DNA of 44,782 nucleotides from Sphingomonas hengshuiensis. GTDB lineage: Bacteria; Pseudomonadota; Alphaproteobacteria; Sphingomonadales; Sphingomonadaceae. The stretch's first letter is position 1. Every line of letters begins with the position of its first letter. Made by a program: the position numbers and the translations under genes. This document shows positions 36,175 through 44,782 of the stretch, in pieces. Under the pieces are notes generated by a model. It searched no databases, was not told the origin of the DNA, and saw only the letters and a program-made list of their open reading frames with translations. The stretch is taken from assembly GCA_003240755.1 (NCBI GenBank), contig QFNF01000023.1, positions 1 to 44,782 of the forward strand, read 5' to 3'.

Positions 36175-36393
36175 ATGCGCGACACCTCCATACCCTATAT
36201 CGCCGACCGTTCGGACCTGATCGTGGTCCACGACCTGATGCGCGGGTTCGGACCCGCCGCCGCCGACGAAGCGACCGCCCGCGCGCATCGGGCGCGCGAC
36301 CGCGACAATGTCGTGCAGTTCTGCCGCTGGCGTCAGCTCGCCCGGCTGGTCACGCTGCTGGAGCATCCCGGCGCCTGGGGTACGATTCACTGA
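36175..36393 (+). CDS. Small conserved-looking hypothetical protein
   Basis: 72 residues, soluble. The second half, DNVVQFCRWRQLARLVTLLE, then HPGAWGTIH, looks like a short sphingomonad family in which NVVxFCRWRQ and a terminal GTxH are kept; the function is unknown. ATG 36175 has GAAGGG 7 bases upstream, which favours it over the ATG at 36157. Confidence 0.7.
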   Translation: MRDTSIPYIADRSDLIVVHDLMRGFGPAAADEATARAHRARDRDNVVQFCRWRQLARLVTLLEHPGAWGTIH

Positions 36394-36449
36394 CGGTCCA
36401 CGCGGGTTTGCGCTTGGCGGCGGCGGGGCTGCCGGGCTAGGACAATCGA

Positions 36450-38387
36450 ATGTCGAGCTGCCGGCTTGCCGTGCTGTTGAGCGCCGGATGGCTCGCTGTT
36501 GCGGGTCCGACGGCGTTCGCGCAAAGCACGCCGGCCGCGCAGGACGCGCCGCTCGACCCGAATGCGCCGATGACCGACCTGCCCGATATCGGCGTGGCAT
36601 GGCCCGACCTGTCGGCCGCTCCCGCCGATCCCGCCGCGACGACCGGGCCGCAACGCGCGGGCGGCGAGTTCCGCTACAATTACCGCATCACCGGCATCGA
36701 CACGATCAACACCGACCTTTTCCGCCAGCGGTTCAACGAGTTGTCGACACTGCGCGCCAGTGAAGGCGAACCGGCCAACGCCGCGCAGATCGACCGCCGC
36801 GCGCGCGAGGATGCGCGGATGCTCGACGATCTGCTGCGCAACGAAGGGTATTTCGACGCACGCATCGCGACCAGCGTCCGCCCCGAAGGCGACAGGCTGA
36901 TCGTGTATCTGGAGGTCGAGCCGGGCCAGCTCTACCGTTTCGCACAGGTCCGCACCCCCGGCATCGCCGCTGCGGGCGCAAAGGCCGACGAACTGCGCGA
37001 CGCCTTCGCGCTGAAGCCCGAGGCGCCGGTACAGGGCGACACCGTCGTCGCCGCACAGGACAGGCTGGCATCGACCATCGGCCGCGAAGGCTTTCCGTTC
37101 GCCAGGGTCGGCGAGCCGCAGATCACCGTCGACCACGCCACCCGCACCGCGACCATCGACGTCGACGTGACGCCCGGCGGCGAGCGGCGCTTCGGGCGGA
37201 TCGTCGCCCGGCCCAACCGCGTCTTCGACGGCGATCATGCACAGGACATCGCCCGGTTCAGTCCCGGCGAGACCTACGATTCGGCCATGGTCGACGATCT
37301 GCGCCGCGCGATCATCCAGACCAGCCTGGTGTCGCAGGTGCGGTTGATCCCGGTTGAGGGGCAGGCGCCGGGCACGGTCGATCTCGACCTCGCGATGGAA
37401 CCGGCGCCGCCGCACACGATCGCGGGCGAAATCGGCTATGGCACCGGCGAAGGCGCGCGGGTGGAGGCGAGCTGGACCCACCGCAACCTGTTCCCGCCCG
37501 AAGGCGCGCTGACGTTGCGCGGCGTGCTCGGCACGCTGGAACAGGTCGCCGCCGTCACCTTTCGCCGCAACAATTTCCACGGGCGCGACCGGGTGCTGAC
37601 CGCGCAGGTCGCCGCCACCCACCTTGTCCGCAATGCGTTCGAGGCGGATACCGTGTCGCTGTCCGCCGGGCTTGAGCGACAGACCAACATCTTCTTTCAA
37701 AAGACATGGACCTGGGCGCTGGGGGGTGAACTGGTCGCGACCGACGAACGCGACGTGATCGTCGCCACCGGCGAACCGCGCCGCCGCACCTATTTCATCG
37801 GCGCGCTGCCCAGCAGCCTCAACTATGACGGCTCCGACGACCTGCTCAACCCGACCACGGGGTTCCGGCTGGGCGGGCGGGTCAGTCCCGAAATCTCGCT
37901 GCAGGGGGATGTGTTCGGCTATACCCGTGCGCAGATCGATGCCAGCGTCTATCGCCCGGTCAACGCCCGCGTCGTGCTGGCGGCGCGCACCCGGATCGGC
38001 TCGATCCTCGGCGCGCCGCGCGATGCGGTCGCGCCGTCGCGGCGCTTCTATGCCGGTGGCGGTGCGTCGGTGCGCGGCTACGGGTTTCAGGATATCGGCC
38101 CGCGCGATCCGAACAACGATCCGATCGGCGGCCGCAGCCTCGCCGAATTCTCGCTCGAGGCGCGGGTAAAGGCGTTCGGCAATTTCGGCGTGGTGCCGTT
38201 CCTCGACGCCGGCAACATCTATACCTCGACGCTGCCGCGCTTCTCGGGGATGCGGTACGGCGCGGGTATCGGCGTGCGATACTACAGCAATTTCGGTCCG
38301 ATCCGCGTCGATGTCGGCACGCCGATCAATCCGCAGCGCGGCGACCCGCGCGTCGCGGTCTATGTCTCGCTGGGACAGGCCTTTTGA
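36450..38387 (+). CDS. tamA: TamA-type outer-membrane assembly protein (Omp85/BamA superfamily)
   Basis: 645 residues. Outer-membrane partner of TamB in a system that inserts certain outer-membrane proteins or moves phospholipids across the periplasm. Signal peptide to about residue 25 (ending PTAFAQ), a proline-rich linker, three POTRA-like domains (about 72-320) and a C-terminal 16-strand barrel (about 330-645) with the VRGYGF loop motif near 540 and a terminal Phe. The ATG follows CTAGGACAATCGA, a weak ribosome site. The TGA stop overlaps the tamB start (TTGA), so the pair is translated together. Confidence 0.93.
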   Translation: MSSCRLAVLLSAGWLAVAGPTAFAQSTPAAQDAPLDPNAPMTDLPDIGVAWPDLSAAPADPAATTGPQRAGGEFRYNYRITGIDTINTDLFRQRFNELSTLRASEGEPANAAQIDRRAREDARMLDDLLRNEGYFDARIATSVRPEGDRLIVYLEVEPGQLYRFAQVRTPGIAAAGAKADELRDAFALKPEAPVQGDTVVAAQDRLASTIGREGFPFARVGEPQITVDHATRTATIDVDVTPGGERRFGRIVARPNRVFDGDHAQDIARFSPGETYDSAMVDDLRRAIIQTSLVSQVRLIPVEGQAPGTVDLDLAMEPAPPHTIAGEIGYGTGEGARVEASWTHRNLFPPEGALTLRGVLGTLEQVAAVTFRRNNFHGRDRVLTAQVAATHLVRNAFEADTVSLSAGLERQTNIFFQKTWTWALGGELVATDERDVIVATGEPRRRTYFIGALPSSLNYDGSDDLLNPTTGFRLGGRVSPEISLQGDVFGYTRAQIDASVYRPVNARVVLAARTRIGSILGAPRDAVAPSRRFYAGGGASVRGYGFQDIGPRDPNNDPIGGRSLAEFSLEARVKAFGNFGVVPFLDAGNIYTSTLPRFSGMRYGAGIGVRYYSNFGPIRVDVGTPINPQRGDPRVAVYVSLGQAF

Positions 38388-41300
38388 CCGATACCGCGCC
38401 GGAACCCTCCGCTGCTGCCCCCGGGCGGCGGGTCGGCTGGGGGCGCCGCGCGGCACAGTTCCTGCTGGCGGTCGTCGTCCTGATCGCCGGGTTGCTGGTG
38501 GTGATCGATACCGGCCCCGGCCACCGGCTGATCGCCAACCGCATCGCGACGATGAAGCCCGCCAACGGCATGCGCTATCGCATCGGGCGGATCGACGGGT
38601 CGATCTATCGCCGCGCCCGCCTGATCGACGTCCGCATCTATGATCCCAAGGGGCTGGTGCTGCGCGCGCCGCTGGCCGAGCTCGACTGGCGCCCATGGGA
38701 GTTCCTGTCGAACCGGCTGTCGATCGACAGCCTGACGATCCCGCGTGCGATCCTGGCCAAACTGCCGCAACCGACCCCGACCGGGCGCAAGGGGCCGATC
38801 CTGCCCGGCTTCGATATCCGGATCGGCCGGTTGAGCGTCGAACGCCTCGAACTGGGGAAGGGCGTGACCGGCACCGCCCGTACCGGCCGTCTGGCGGGAC
38901 AGGCCGATATCCGTTCCGGCCGCGCGCTGGTCGACCTGGCGCTCGACGTGGCGAACAGCGACCGGTTGCGCCTGCGCCTCGATGCCGAGCCCGATCGCGA
39001 CCGGTTCGATATCGATCTGCGCGCGCGCAGCGTCGCCGACGGGCTGCTCGCCACCGCCGGCGGCATCCGCCGGCCGCTGGCGGTCGAGGTGTCGGGCGAC
39101 GGGCGCTGGTCGGCATGGGACGGGCGGGCGGTCGCCGATGCCGGGGGCACGCGCATCGTCGACCTGACGCTCGGCGCGCGCGCGGGGCGCTATACGCTGG
39201 GCGGGCTGCTGCGCCCGTCGTCGCTGCTGCAGGGCAAGCTGCAGCGGTTGACCGCGCCGGTCGTCCGCCTGACCGGCAGCGCGACCTTCGCCGACCGTCG
39301 GATCGACGGCGTACTGGCGCTGCGCAGCGCGGCGCTGGCCGTCGAGGCGGATGGCATCGTCGACCTCGGCACCGGTGGCTTTCGCGACCTGCGGCTGCGC
39401 GCCCGGCTGCTGCGCCCGGCGGCGCTGTTCCCCAACATGACCGGGCGCGACATCGAACTGCGCGCGATTCTCGACGGGGAATTTTCGACCGCGCGCTTCG
39501 ACTATCGCCTGCGCGCGTCGCGGTTGGCGTTCGACCAGACCGGGTTCGAAGGCGTGGTCGCCGCAGGGCAGGGTCGTCTGTCGAAGGCGCCGGTGATCGT
39601 GCCGATCCGCTTTGCCGCCGCGCGGGTGACGGGCGTCGGCGACGTGGCGGGTGGTATATTGCGCAACCTGTCGGTGACGGGCAGGCTGGCGGTCGATGCG
39701 CGGACGCTGGTCGGCAACGACCTGGTCGTGCGGTCGGACAGGCTGAACGGGCGGATCATGCTGACGCTCGACCTCGCCACCGGCCGGTACGAGGTCGGGA
39801 TCAGCGGCGCGCTGCAACGCTATCTGATCCCCGGTCTCGGGCTGGTCGATGTCCAGACCCGGCTGACCGCGGTGCCGATCCCCGGCGGCGGCACCCGGAT
39901 CGTCGGGCGCGGCATGGCGCAGGTCCGGCGGCTCGACAACGGCTTCTTCCGGTCGCTGGCCCAGGGGCTGCCGCGGATCGAAACCGGGCTGGAACGGGGG
40001 CGGGACGGCATCCTGTATCTGCGCGGGCTCCGGCTGACCTCGCCGGGGCTGACGCTCACCGGCAACGGCTATCGCCGCCGCGACGGCACGTTTCATTTCG
40101 AAGGGAGCGGGCGGCAGGCGGCCTATGGCCCGGTGCGGCTCGTCCTCGACGGTAACATTTCCCGGCCGACACTCGACCTGCGCTTCGCGTCGCCCAACGC
40201 CACGCTGGGCCTGTCCGACGTCACCGCCCGTCTCGATCCGACGGCGGAGGGCTTCGCCTATCGTGCCACGGGGGGCTCGCGACTGGGACCGTTCACCGCC
40301 AATGGCCGCATCCTGTTGCCCAGCGGCGGCACGGCGCGCATCGCGGTCGACGAGCTGGAGGTCAGCGGCACGCGCGCGACCGGTGAGATCGATATCGTCG
40401 AGGACGGTTTTCTCGGGCGGCTGAACGTGGATGGCGGCGGTATCGCGGGAACGATCGGCTTCCGGCCGCAGGGCGGCGACCAGCGCATCGACATCGCCCT
40501 TGATGCCACGCGGGCGCGCCTCGGTGTCGCCGGATCGGTGCGCCGCGCCCGGCTGGAGGCGGCGATCGTGCTGGCGCAGGGCGGCACGACGCTCGACGCG
40601 ACCGCCACCGCGCAGGGATTCCGTCGCGGCAAGCTGTCGATCGCGCGGCTGGCCGGCAGTGCCCGGCTGGTCGATGGCGTGGGCGAGGTCCGCGCGGCGA
40701 TCGCCGGATCGCGCGGACGCGCCTTTTCGATCCAGAGCGTGACGCAGGTGTCGGCCGACGCCTATCGCGTCACGGCGGAGGGGACGCTCGACCGCCGGCC
40801 CTTGAAGCTCGAAACCCCGGCGGTGCTGCGGCGCGAGGGGGCGGGCTGGCGGCTCGATCCGACGCGGTTCAGCTTTGCCGGCGGCACCGCGACCGTCGCC
40901 GGCGCCCTGACCGACGATACCACCGAACTGACGCTCGATGTCGCGCGCATGCCGCTGGCGGTGCTCGACATCGGCTATCCGGGGCTGGGGCTGGGCGGCA
41001 CCGCGTCCGGCCGGATCGCCTATGCGACGCGCGGGGGTACGCCCGACGGCCGGGTCGACCTGACCGTGCGGGGCCTCAGCCGCTCGGGGCTGGTGCTGTC
41101 GTCGACGCCGATCGACGTCGGCGTGGCGGCGGTGCTCGACGCGAACCGTGCCGGGGTCCGCGCGGTGATGGCCAGCGGCGGCAGGACGATCGGTCGCGCA
41201 CAGGCCCGCCTCGCGCCGCTGGGGCAGGGGGATCTGCCCACCCGTCTCGCGGGCGCGCCGCTGTTCGCCCAGCTCCGCTATGGCGGTCCCGCCGACACGC

Positions 41301-42541
41301 TGTGGCGCCTGACCGGCATCGAACTGTTCGACCTGTCCGGCCCGGTATCGGTCGGTGCGGATGTGACCGGGCGCCTTGCCGACCCCCGCATCCGCGGCGT
41401 GGTCCGCTCCAGCGGCGGCCGACTCGAAAGCGCGATCACCGGCACCGTGCTGACCGGGGTCGAGGCGCAGGGCCGCTTCGACGGATCGCGTCTCGTGATC
41501 GATCGCTTCGCGGCACAGGACGGCCGGCAGGGTCGCGTCAGCGGTACCGGCGCGTTCGAATTTGCCGCGGTGCGCGGTTTCGGCATCGACCTGTCGCTGA
41601 ATGCGGAGCGCGCCCGCCTCATCAACACCGACTCGATCGGCGCCACCGTCACCGGCCCGATCCGCGTGCGCAGCGACGGCGCGGGCGGCACCATTTCCGG
41701 CGAAGTGCGCATGGACGGCAGCCGCTACCGCCTCGGCCGCGCCACCGCCACCGCGCCGCTGCCGCGCCTCACGATCCGCGAGATCAACCTCCCCGATGGC
41801 GAGGAAGAGGTCGGCGCATCGGTCGTGCCGTGGAAGCTCGACCTGAAGGCGCGCGCGCCGGGTGGCCTGATCGTCACCGGTCTGGGCCTGTCGAGCGAAT
41901 GGTCCGCCGACCTCGCCATCACCGGCGAGCCGACCAATCCGATCATCAACGGCCGCGCCGACCTTGTCCGCGGCAATTACGAGTTCGCCGGTCGCGAATT
42001 CCAGCTCGATCGCGGCGCGTTGCGCTTCAACGGCGAAAGCCCGGCCGACCCGGCGCTCGACATCGTCGCCAATGCCGATACGCAGGGGCTGAACGCCACG
42101 ATCCGGGTGGCCGGTACCGCGACCCGGCCGGAAATCGGTTTCCAGAGCGTGCCGGCGCTGCCCGAGGACGAACTGCTTTCGCGGCTGCTGTTCGGTACGT
42201 CGATCACCAACCTGTCCGCGCCGGAGGCACTGCAACTCGCCGCTGCCGTCGCCGCGCTCCAGAATGGCGAGGGCGGGCTGAACCCGATCAACGCCGTCCG
42301 CCGCGCGGCGGGGCTCGACCGGCTGCGCATCCTGCCCGCCGATCCGCAGACGGGGCAGGGCACCTCGGTCGCCGCCGGCAAATATCTGACGCAGCGCTTC
42401 TATGCCGAGATCGTGACCGACGGGCAGGGCTATTCGGCGACGCGGATCGAATTCCAGGTCACGCGCTGGCTGTCGCTGCTGGCGTCGATCTCGACAATCG
42501 GCCGTCAAAGCACCAACGTCCGCATCTCACGCGATTACTGA
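38384..42541 (+). CDS. tamB: TamB-type translocation/assembly protein (AsmA-like, DUF490)
   Basis: 1385 residues. Anchored in the inner membrane by one helix (about 25-44, QFLLAVVVLIAGLLVVIDTG) and spanning the periplasm as a long beta-taco that works with TamA in envelope assembly and lipid transport. The repeated short strands (for example LRLRLDAEPDRDRFDIDLRA) fill most of the protein, and the family's conserved C-terminal region (about 1000-1385) includes GTATRPEIGFQSVPALPEDE followed by LLSRLLFGTSITNLS. TTG at 38384 is the start; it overlaps the tamA stop, and a later ATG would lose the membrane anchor. Confidence 0.93.
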   Translation: MTDTAPEPSAAAPGRRVGWGRRAAQFLLAVVVLIAGLLVVIDTGPGHRLIANRIATMKPANGMRYRIGRIDGSIYRRARLIDVRIYDPKGLVLRAPLAELDWRPWEFLSNRLSIDSLTIPRAILAKLPQPTPTGRKGPILPGFDIRIGRLSVERLELGKGVTGTARTGRLAGQADIRSGRALVDLALDVANSDRLRLRLDAEPDRDRFDIDLRARSVADGLLATAGGIRRPLAVEVSGDGRWSAWDGRAVADAGGTRIVDLTLGARAGRYTLGGLLRPSSLLQGKLQRLTAPVVRLTGSATFADRRIDGVLALRSAALAVEADGIVDLGTGGFRDLRLRARLLRPAALFPNMTGRDIELRAILDGEFSTARFDYRLRASRLAFDQTGFEGVVAAGQGRLSKAPVIVPIRFAAARVTGVGDVAGGILRNLSVTGRLAVDARTLVGNDLVVRSDRLNGRIMLTLDLATGRYEVGISGALQRYLIPGLGLVDVQTRLTAVPIPGGGTRIVGRGMAQVRRLDNGFFRSLAQGLPRIETGLERGRDGILYLRGLRLTSPGLTLTGNGYRRRDGTFHFEGSGRQAAYGPVRLVLDGNISRPTLDLRFASPNATLGLSDVTARLDPTAEGFAYRATGGSRLGPFTANGRILLPSGGTARIAVDELEVSGTRATGEIDIVEDGFLGRLNVDGGGIAGTIGFRPQGGDQRIDIALDATRARLGVAGSVRRARLEAAIVLAQGGTTLDATATAQGFRRGKLSIARLAGSARLVDGVGEVRAAIAGSRGRAFSIQSVTQVSADAYRVTAEGTLDRRPLKLETPAVLRREGAGWRLDPTRFSFAGGTATVAGALTDDTTELTLDVARMPLAVLDIGYPGLGLGGTASGRIAYATRGGTPDGRVDLTVRGLSRSGLVLSSTPIDVGVAAVLDANRAGVRAVMASGGRTIGRAQARLAPLGQGDLPTRLAGAPLFAQLRYGGPADTLWRLTGIELFDLSGPVSVGADVTGRLADPRIRGVVRSSGGRLESAITGTVLTGVEAQGRFDGSRLVIDRFAAQDGRQGRVSGTGAFEFAAVRGFGIDLSLNAERARLINTDSIGATVTGPIRVRSDGAGGTISGEVRMDGSRYRLGRATATAPLPRLTIREINLPDGEEEVGASVVPWKLDLKARAPGGLIVTGLGLSSEWSADLAITGEPTNPIINGRADLVRGNYEFAGREFQLDRGALRFNGESPADPALDIVANADTQGLNATIRVAGTATRPEIGFQSVPALPEDELLSRLLFGTSITNLSAPEALQLAAAVAALQNGEGGLNPINAVRRAAGLDRLRILPADPQTGQGTSVAAGKYLTQRFYAEIVTDGQGYSATRIEFQVTRWLSLLASISTIGRQSTNVRISRDY

Positions 42542-42566
42542 CGCCGCCCTGCTACTGGAGACGCCG

Positions 42567-43991
42567 ATGCCCGCTGCCGCCCCCGCAACCGATGGACGCC
42601 TTGCCCGCATCGCGCTGCGTTTCACCGACTGGGCCGAGCGGTGGTTTCCCGACGCATTCGTGTTCGTGGCGCTGGCGGTGGTGGTCGTCGCCGTCGCGGT
42701 CCTTGCCAATGGCGCGCCGGTCGCGTCGGTGACGAAAAGCTTCGGCGACGGCTTCTGGACGCTGATCCCGTTCACCATGCAGATGGCGTTCGTCACCATC
42801 GGCGGCTATGTCGTCGCGACCTCGGCACCGATGCAGCGCTTCATCGACCGGCTGGCGTTGATCCCCGGCAGCGGGCGGGGCGCAATCGGGCTGATCGCGG
42901 TGGCGACGATGCTGTCCTCGCTGCTGAGCTGGGGATTGAGCCTGATCTTCGGGGGGCTGCTCGCCCGTGCGCTGGCACGGCGGGCCGAGTTGCGCATGGA
43001 TTACCGTGCGGGCGGGGCCGCCGCCTATCTCGGGCTTGGCGCGACCTGGGCGATGGGGCTGTCCTCCTCCTCGGCACAGCTACAGGCGAACCCGGCCAGC
43101 CTGCCGCCCGGCCTGTTGTCGATCACCGGCGTCATTCCGTTCAGCCAGACGATCTTCCTGTGGCAGTCGATGCTGATCGCGGCGGTCCTGGTCGTCGTGT
43201 CGACCGTGATCGCCGTCGCGTCCGCCCCGGGCCGCGACACGGCGGTGACGGCGCAGGACATGGGGATCGACCCCGCGCGCGAGGACGACGCGCTGCCGCC
43301 CCGGACCCAGCCGGGCGAATGGCTGGAACATGCCCCGCTGCTGACCGTGCTGATCGGGCTGCTGGCGGCGGGATGGCTGGTGCAGGAGTTCGCCCGACAA
43401 TCGTGGATGATCGCCATCTCCAACCTCAACACCTATAATTTCCTGTTCCTGATGGCCGGACTGGTGCTGCACTGGCGGCCCCGGCGCTTCCTGAACGCGC
43501 TTGCCCGGTCGGTGCCGGCGACGGCGGGCATCCTGATCCAGTATCCCTTCTATGCCGCGATCGCCGCGATGATGACCACCGCGAGGAGCGCCGACGGATC
43601 GACCCTGTCGGATGTCATCGCCCACGCCTTCGTATCGCTGAACACGACCGAAACCTTTCCGATCACCATGGGCGTCTATTCGGCGATCCTCGGCTTCTTC
43701 ATTCCCTCGGGCGGCGGCAAATGGCTGCTGGAGGCGCCCTATGTCATGCAGGCCGCGAACGACCTGCAGGTCCATCTCGGCTGGGCGGTCCAGATCTACA
43801 ACGCGTCCGAAGCGCTGCCCAACCTCATCAATCCGTTCTGGATGCTGCCCCTGCTCGGTATCCTCGGGCTGAAGGCGCGCGATATCGTCGGGTTCAGCTT
43901 CCTGCAGTTGATCGTCCACCTGCCGCTGGTGCTGTTCCTGCTGTGGGCGCTGGCATTCACGCTGCCCTACACCCCGCCGGTTATGCCATAG
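42567..43991 (+). CDS. atoE: Short-chain fatty acid transporter (AtoE family)
   Basis: 474 residues, about 12 membrane helices. Family signatures seen: WFPDAFVFVALAVVVVAVAV, FGDGFWTLIPFTMQMAFVTI, LSSLLSWGLSLIFGGLLARA, QYPFYAAIAAMM, FFIPSGGGKWLLEAPYVM and IYNASEALPNLINPFWMLPL. E. coli AtoE takes up acetoacetate and short-chain fatty acids; that activity is inferred here. GGAG is 8 bases upstream of ATG 42567. The gene lies 25 bases after tamB on the same strand and may be read from that transcript, although no functional link is known. Confidence 0.92.
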   Translation: MPAAAPATDGRLARIALRFTDWAERWFPDAFVFVALAVVVVAVAVLANGAPVASVTKSFGDGFWTLIPFTMQMAFVTIGGYVVATSAPMQRFIDRLALIPGSGRGAIGLIAVATMLSSLLSWGLSLIFGGLLARALARRAELRMDYRAGGAAAYLGLGATWAMGLSSSSAQLQANPASLPPGLLSITGVIPFSQTIFLWQSMLIAAVLVVVSTVIAVASAPGRDTAVTAQDMGIDPAREDDALPPRTQPGEWLEHAPLLTVLIGLLAAGWLVQEFARQSWMIAISNLNTYNFLFLMAGLVLHWRPRRFLNALARSVPATAGILIQYPFYAAIAAMMTTARSADGSTLSDVIAHAFVSLNTTETFPITMGVYSAILGFFIPSGGGKWLLEAPYVMQAANDLQVHLGWAVQIYNASEALPNLINPFWMLPLLGILGLKARDIVGFSFLQLIVHLPLVLFLLWALAFTLPYTPPVMP

Positions 43992-44044
43992 CGCGGACCG
44001 GGACCGTATCCGGGGAGCCGATGCCTACCCGGCGATGACCGGAC

Positions 44045-44100
44045 CGCGGGACCGCGGATAAGGTCCCGCGCAGGGCAAGGCCCATCGATCCTGCCCTGCG
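44045..44100. repeat. Two consecutive hairpins downstream of atoE
   Basis: CGCGGGACC (44045-44053) pairs with GGTCCCGCG (44062-44070), and CGCAGGGCA (44069-44077) pairs with TGCCCTGCG (44092-44100). The two share bases 44069-44070, so they could be alternatives. They lie between convergent atoE and glnA. No T-run follows on the plus strand, so an intrinsic terminator is not shown. Confidence 0.4.
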
Positions 44101-44143
44101 TCATTCGGGGTGCCGCCACCGTCGCGCTCCGGGACCAGGCAGG

Positions 44144-44172
44144 AAAAAGGCGCCGGGATCGCTCCCGACGCC
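44144..44172 (-). terminator. Rho-independent terminator of glnA
   Basis: On the minus strand a 10-bp stem, GGCGTCGGGA pairing with TCCCGGCGCC (one G-U pair, 4-base loop, 44172-44149), is followed directly by TTTTT (44148-44144). It lies 66 bases after the glnA stop. Confidence 0.85.
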
Positions 44173-44238
44173 TCGCTCCATCTCATGCGACATGGTCGCC
44201 GCGTCGTCCCCGCCGGTCGGCGGGGGCGCCGCCGCACC

Positions 44239-44782
44239 TTATGCGCTGTAGTACATGTCGTATTCGACCGGGCTCGGGGTCATTTCCCACCGCGCCACTT
44301 CGCCGCGCTTGATCTCGACATAGGCCTCGATCTGGTCCTTCGAGAACACGTCGCCCTTGAGCAGATAGTCGTGATCCGCCTCGAGGCTGTCGAGCGCCTC
44401 GCGCAGCGATCCGCACACCGTCGGCACCTGCGCCAGTTCTGCCGGCGGCAGGTCGTACAGGTTCTTGTCCATCGCCTCGCCCGGATGGATCTTGTTCTGG
44501 ATGCCGTCGAGGCCGGCCATCATCAGCGCCGCATAGGCGAGATAGGGGTTGGCCATCGCGTCGGGGAAGCGGACTTCGACGCGCTTCGACTTGGGGCCGG
44601 TGCCGTACGGGATGCGGCACGATGCCGACCGGTTGCGCGCCGAATAGGCGAGCAGCACGGGGGCTTCATAGCCCGGCACCAGCCGCTTGTAGCTGTTGGT
44701 CGTCGGGTTGGTGAAGGCGTTCACCGACTTGGCATGCTTGATGATGCCGCCGATGAAATACAGGCACATGTCCGACAGGCCG
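44239..44782 (-). CDS. glnA: Glutamine synthetase type I, C-terminal part (start beyond right edge)
   Basis: About 181 residues of the C-terminal end; the rest lies off the right edge. Makes glutamine from glutamate, ammonia and ATP. Visible: [20 protein letters not shown], the substrate-binding [29 protein letters not shown] and [10 protein letters not shown], whose Tyr is the adenylylation site used by GlnE in GSI-beta enzymes, so regulation by adenylylation is expected. The C-terminus ends in EYDMYYSA, typical for the alphaproteobacterial enzyme. A clear terminator follows. Confidence 0.97.
   Translation of the reverse strand, partial: GLSDMCLYFIGGIIKHAKSVNAFTNPTTNSYKRLVPGYEAPVLLAYSARNRSASCRIPYGTGPKSKRVEVRFPDAMANPYLAYAALMMAGLDGIQNKIHPGEAMDKNLYDLPPAELAQVPTVCGSLREALDSLEADHDYLLKGDVFSKDQIEAYVEIKRGEVARWEMTPSPVEYDMYYSA

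Noticed and set aside
38360..42508. 1382-codon open frame on the minus strand across tamB
   Set aside because: Same cause: a shadow of tamB codon bias. The plus-strand frame has the membrane anchor, TamB motifs and overlap with tamA.

Overview
The window looks like a chromosomal segment of a sphingomonad (Sphingomonas or a close relative, Alphaproteobacteria). The evidence is the very high GC with strong third-position GC bias, the protein families and their order, and a GTTC-N7-GTTC LexA box of the alphaproteobacterial type. This is inferred from content; no 16S gene is present. I see no rRNA, tRNA, CRISPR array, integrase, transposase or prophage. Genes are packed tightly, many with 4-base ATGA/GTGA/TTGA overlaps, and no gene-free gap exceeds 300 bases. 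The longest is 43992-44238, between atoE and glnA.

Layout. 1-2085 (-): clpB, cut by the left edge, with a candidate heat-shock promoter. 2166-2950 (-): a membrane protein coupled to a small Xre-type regulator, with a palindromic operator. 3006-4199 (+): a membrane-anchored metallo-beta-lactamase-fold hydrolase. 4267-11336 (+): a leucine/isovalerate catabolic operon, in order isovaleryl-CoA dehydrogenase, methylcrotonyl-CoA carboxylase beta, a DUF3088 fusion protein, a 42-codon ORF, methylcrotonyl-CoA carboxylase alpha, a MaoC hydratase and a CitE-like lyase. 11355-18135 (-): a MoxR ATPase / DUF58 / SpoIIM-like / RDD membrane cluster with DUF4129 and DUF4350 proteins, plus one unknown membrane protein. 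18318-21482 (+): a lipoprotein amidohydrolase, a second amidohydrolase without its metal ligands, and a small lipoprotein. 21535-25253 (-): glutaminase and MutS. 25374-27629 (+): malic enzyme with a phosphotransacetylase-like tail. 27673-27770: a perfect REP-type inverted repeat. 27780-29433 (-): a predicted outer-membrane protein and a short-chain dehydrogenase. 29560-32536: isocitrate lyase with a 49-residue partner, divergent from an Xre/short-chain-fatty-acid-type regulator. 32593-34592 (+): an exosortase-A-type glycosyltransferase and a proline-rich membrane protein. 34600-36393: a small regulatory island with two small genes, a LexA box and an S24 repressor on a leaderless promoter, followed by two small hypothetical genes. 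36450-42541 (+): tamA-tamB. 42567-43991 (+): atoE-type short-chain fatty acid transporter. 44239-44782 (-): the C-terminal part of glnA.

How it fits together. Much of the segment concerns acyl-CoA and C2 metabolism. Leucine or isovalerate breakdown yields acetyl-CoA and acetoacetate, isocitrate lyase feeds acetyl-CoA carbon into the glyoxylate shunt, malic enzyme returns malate to pyruvate, and AtoE could import short-chain acids. The other themes are envelope biogenesis (TamA/TamB, the MoxR/DUF58 cluster, lipoproteins), genome maintenance (MutS, SOS-linked island) and nitrogen (GlsA, GlnA). The points most worth following up are the leucine operon, where a DUF3088 fusion and a tiny ORF sit in the usual hydratase slot and MaoC/CitE genes stand where the classical lyase would be, and the compact LexA-box/S24 switch.
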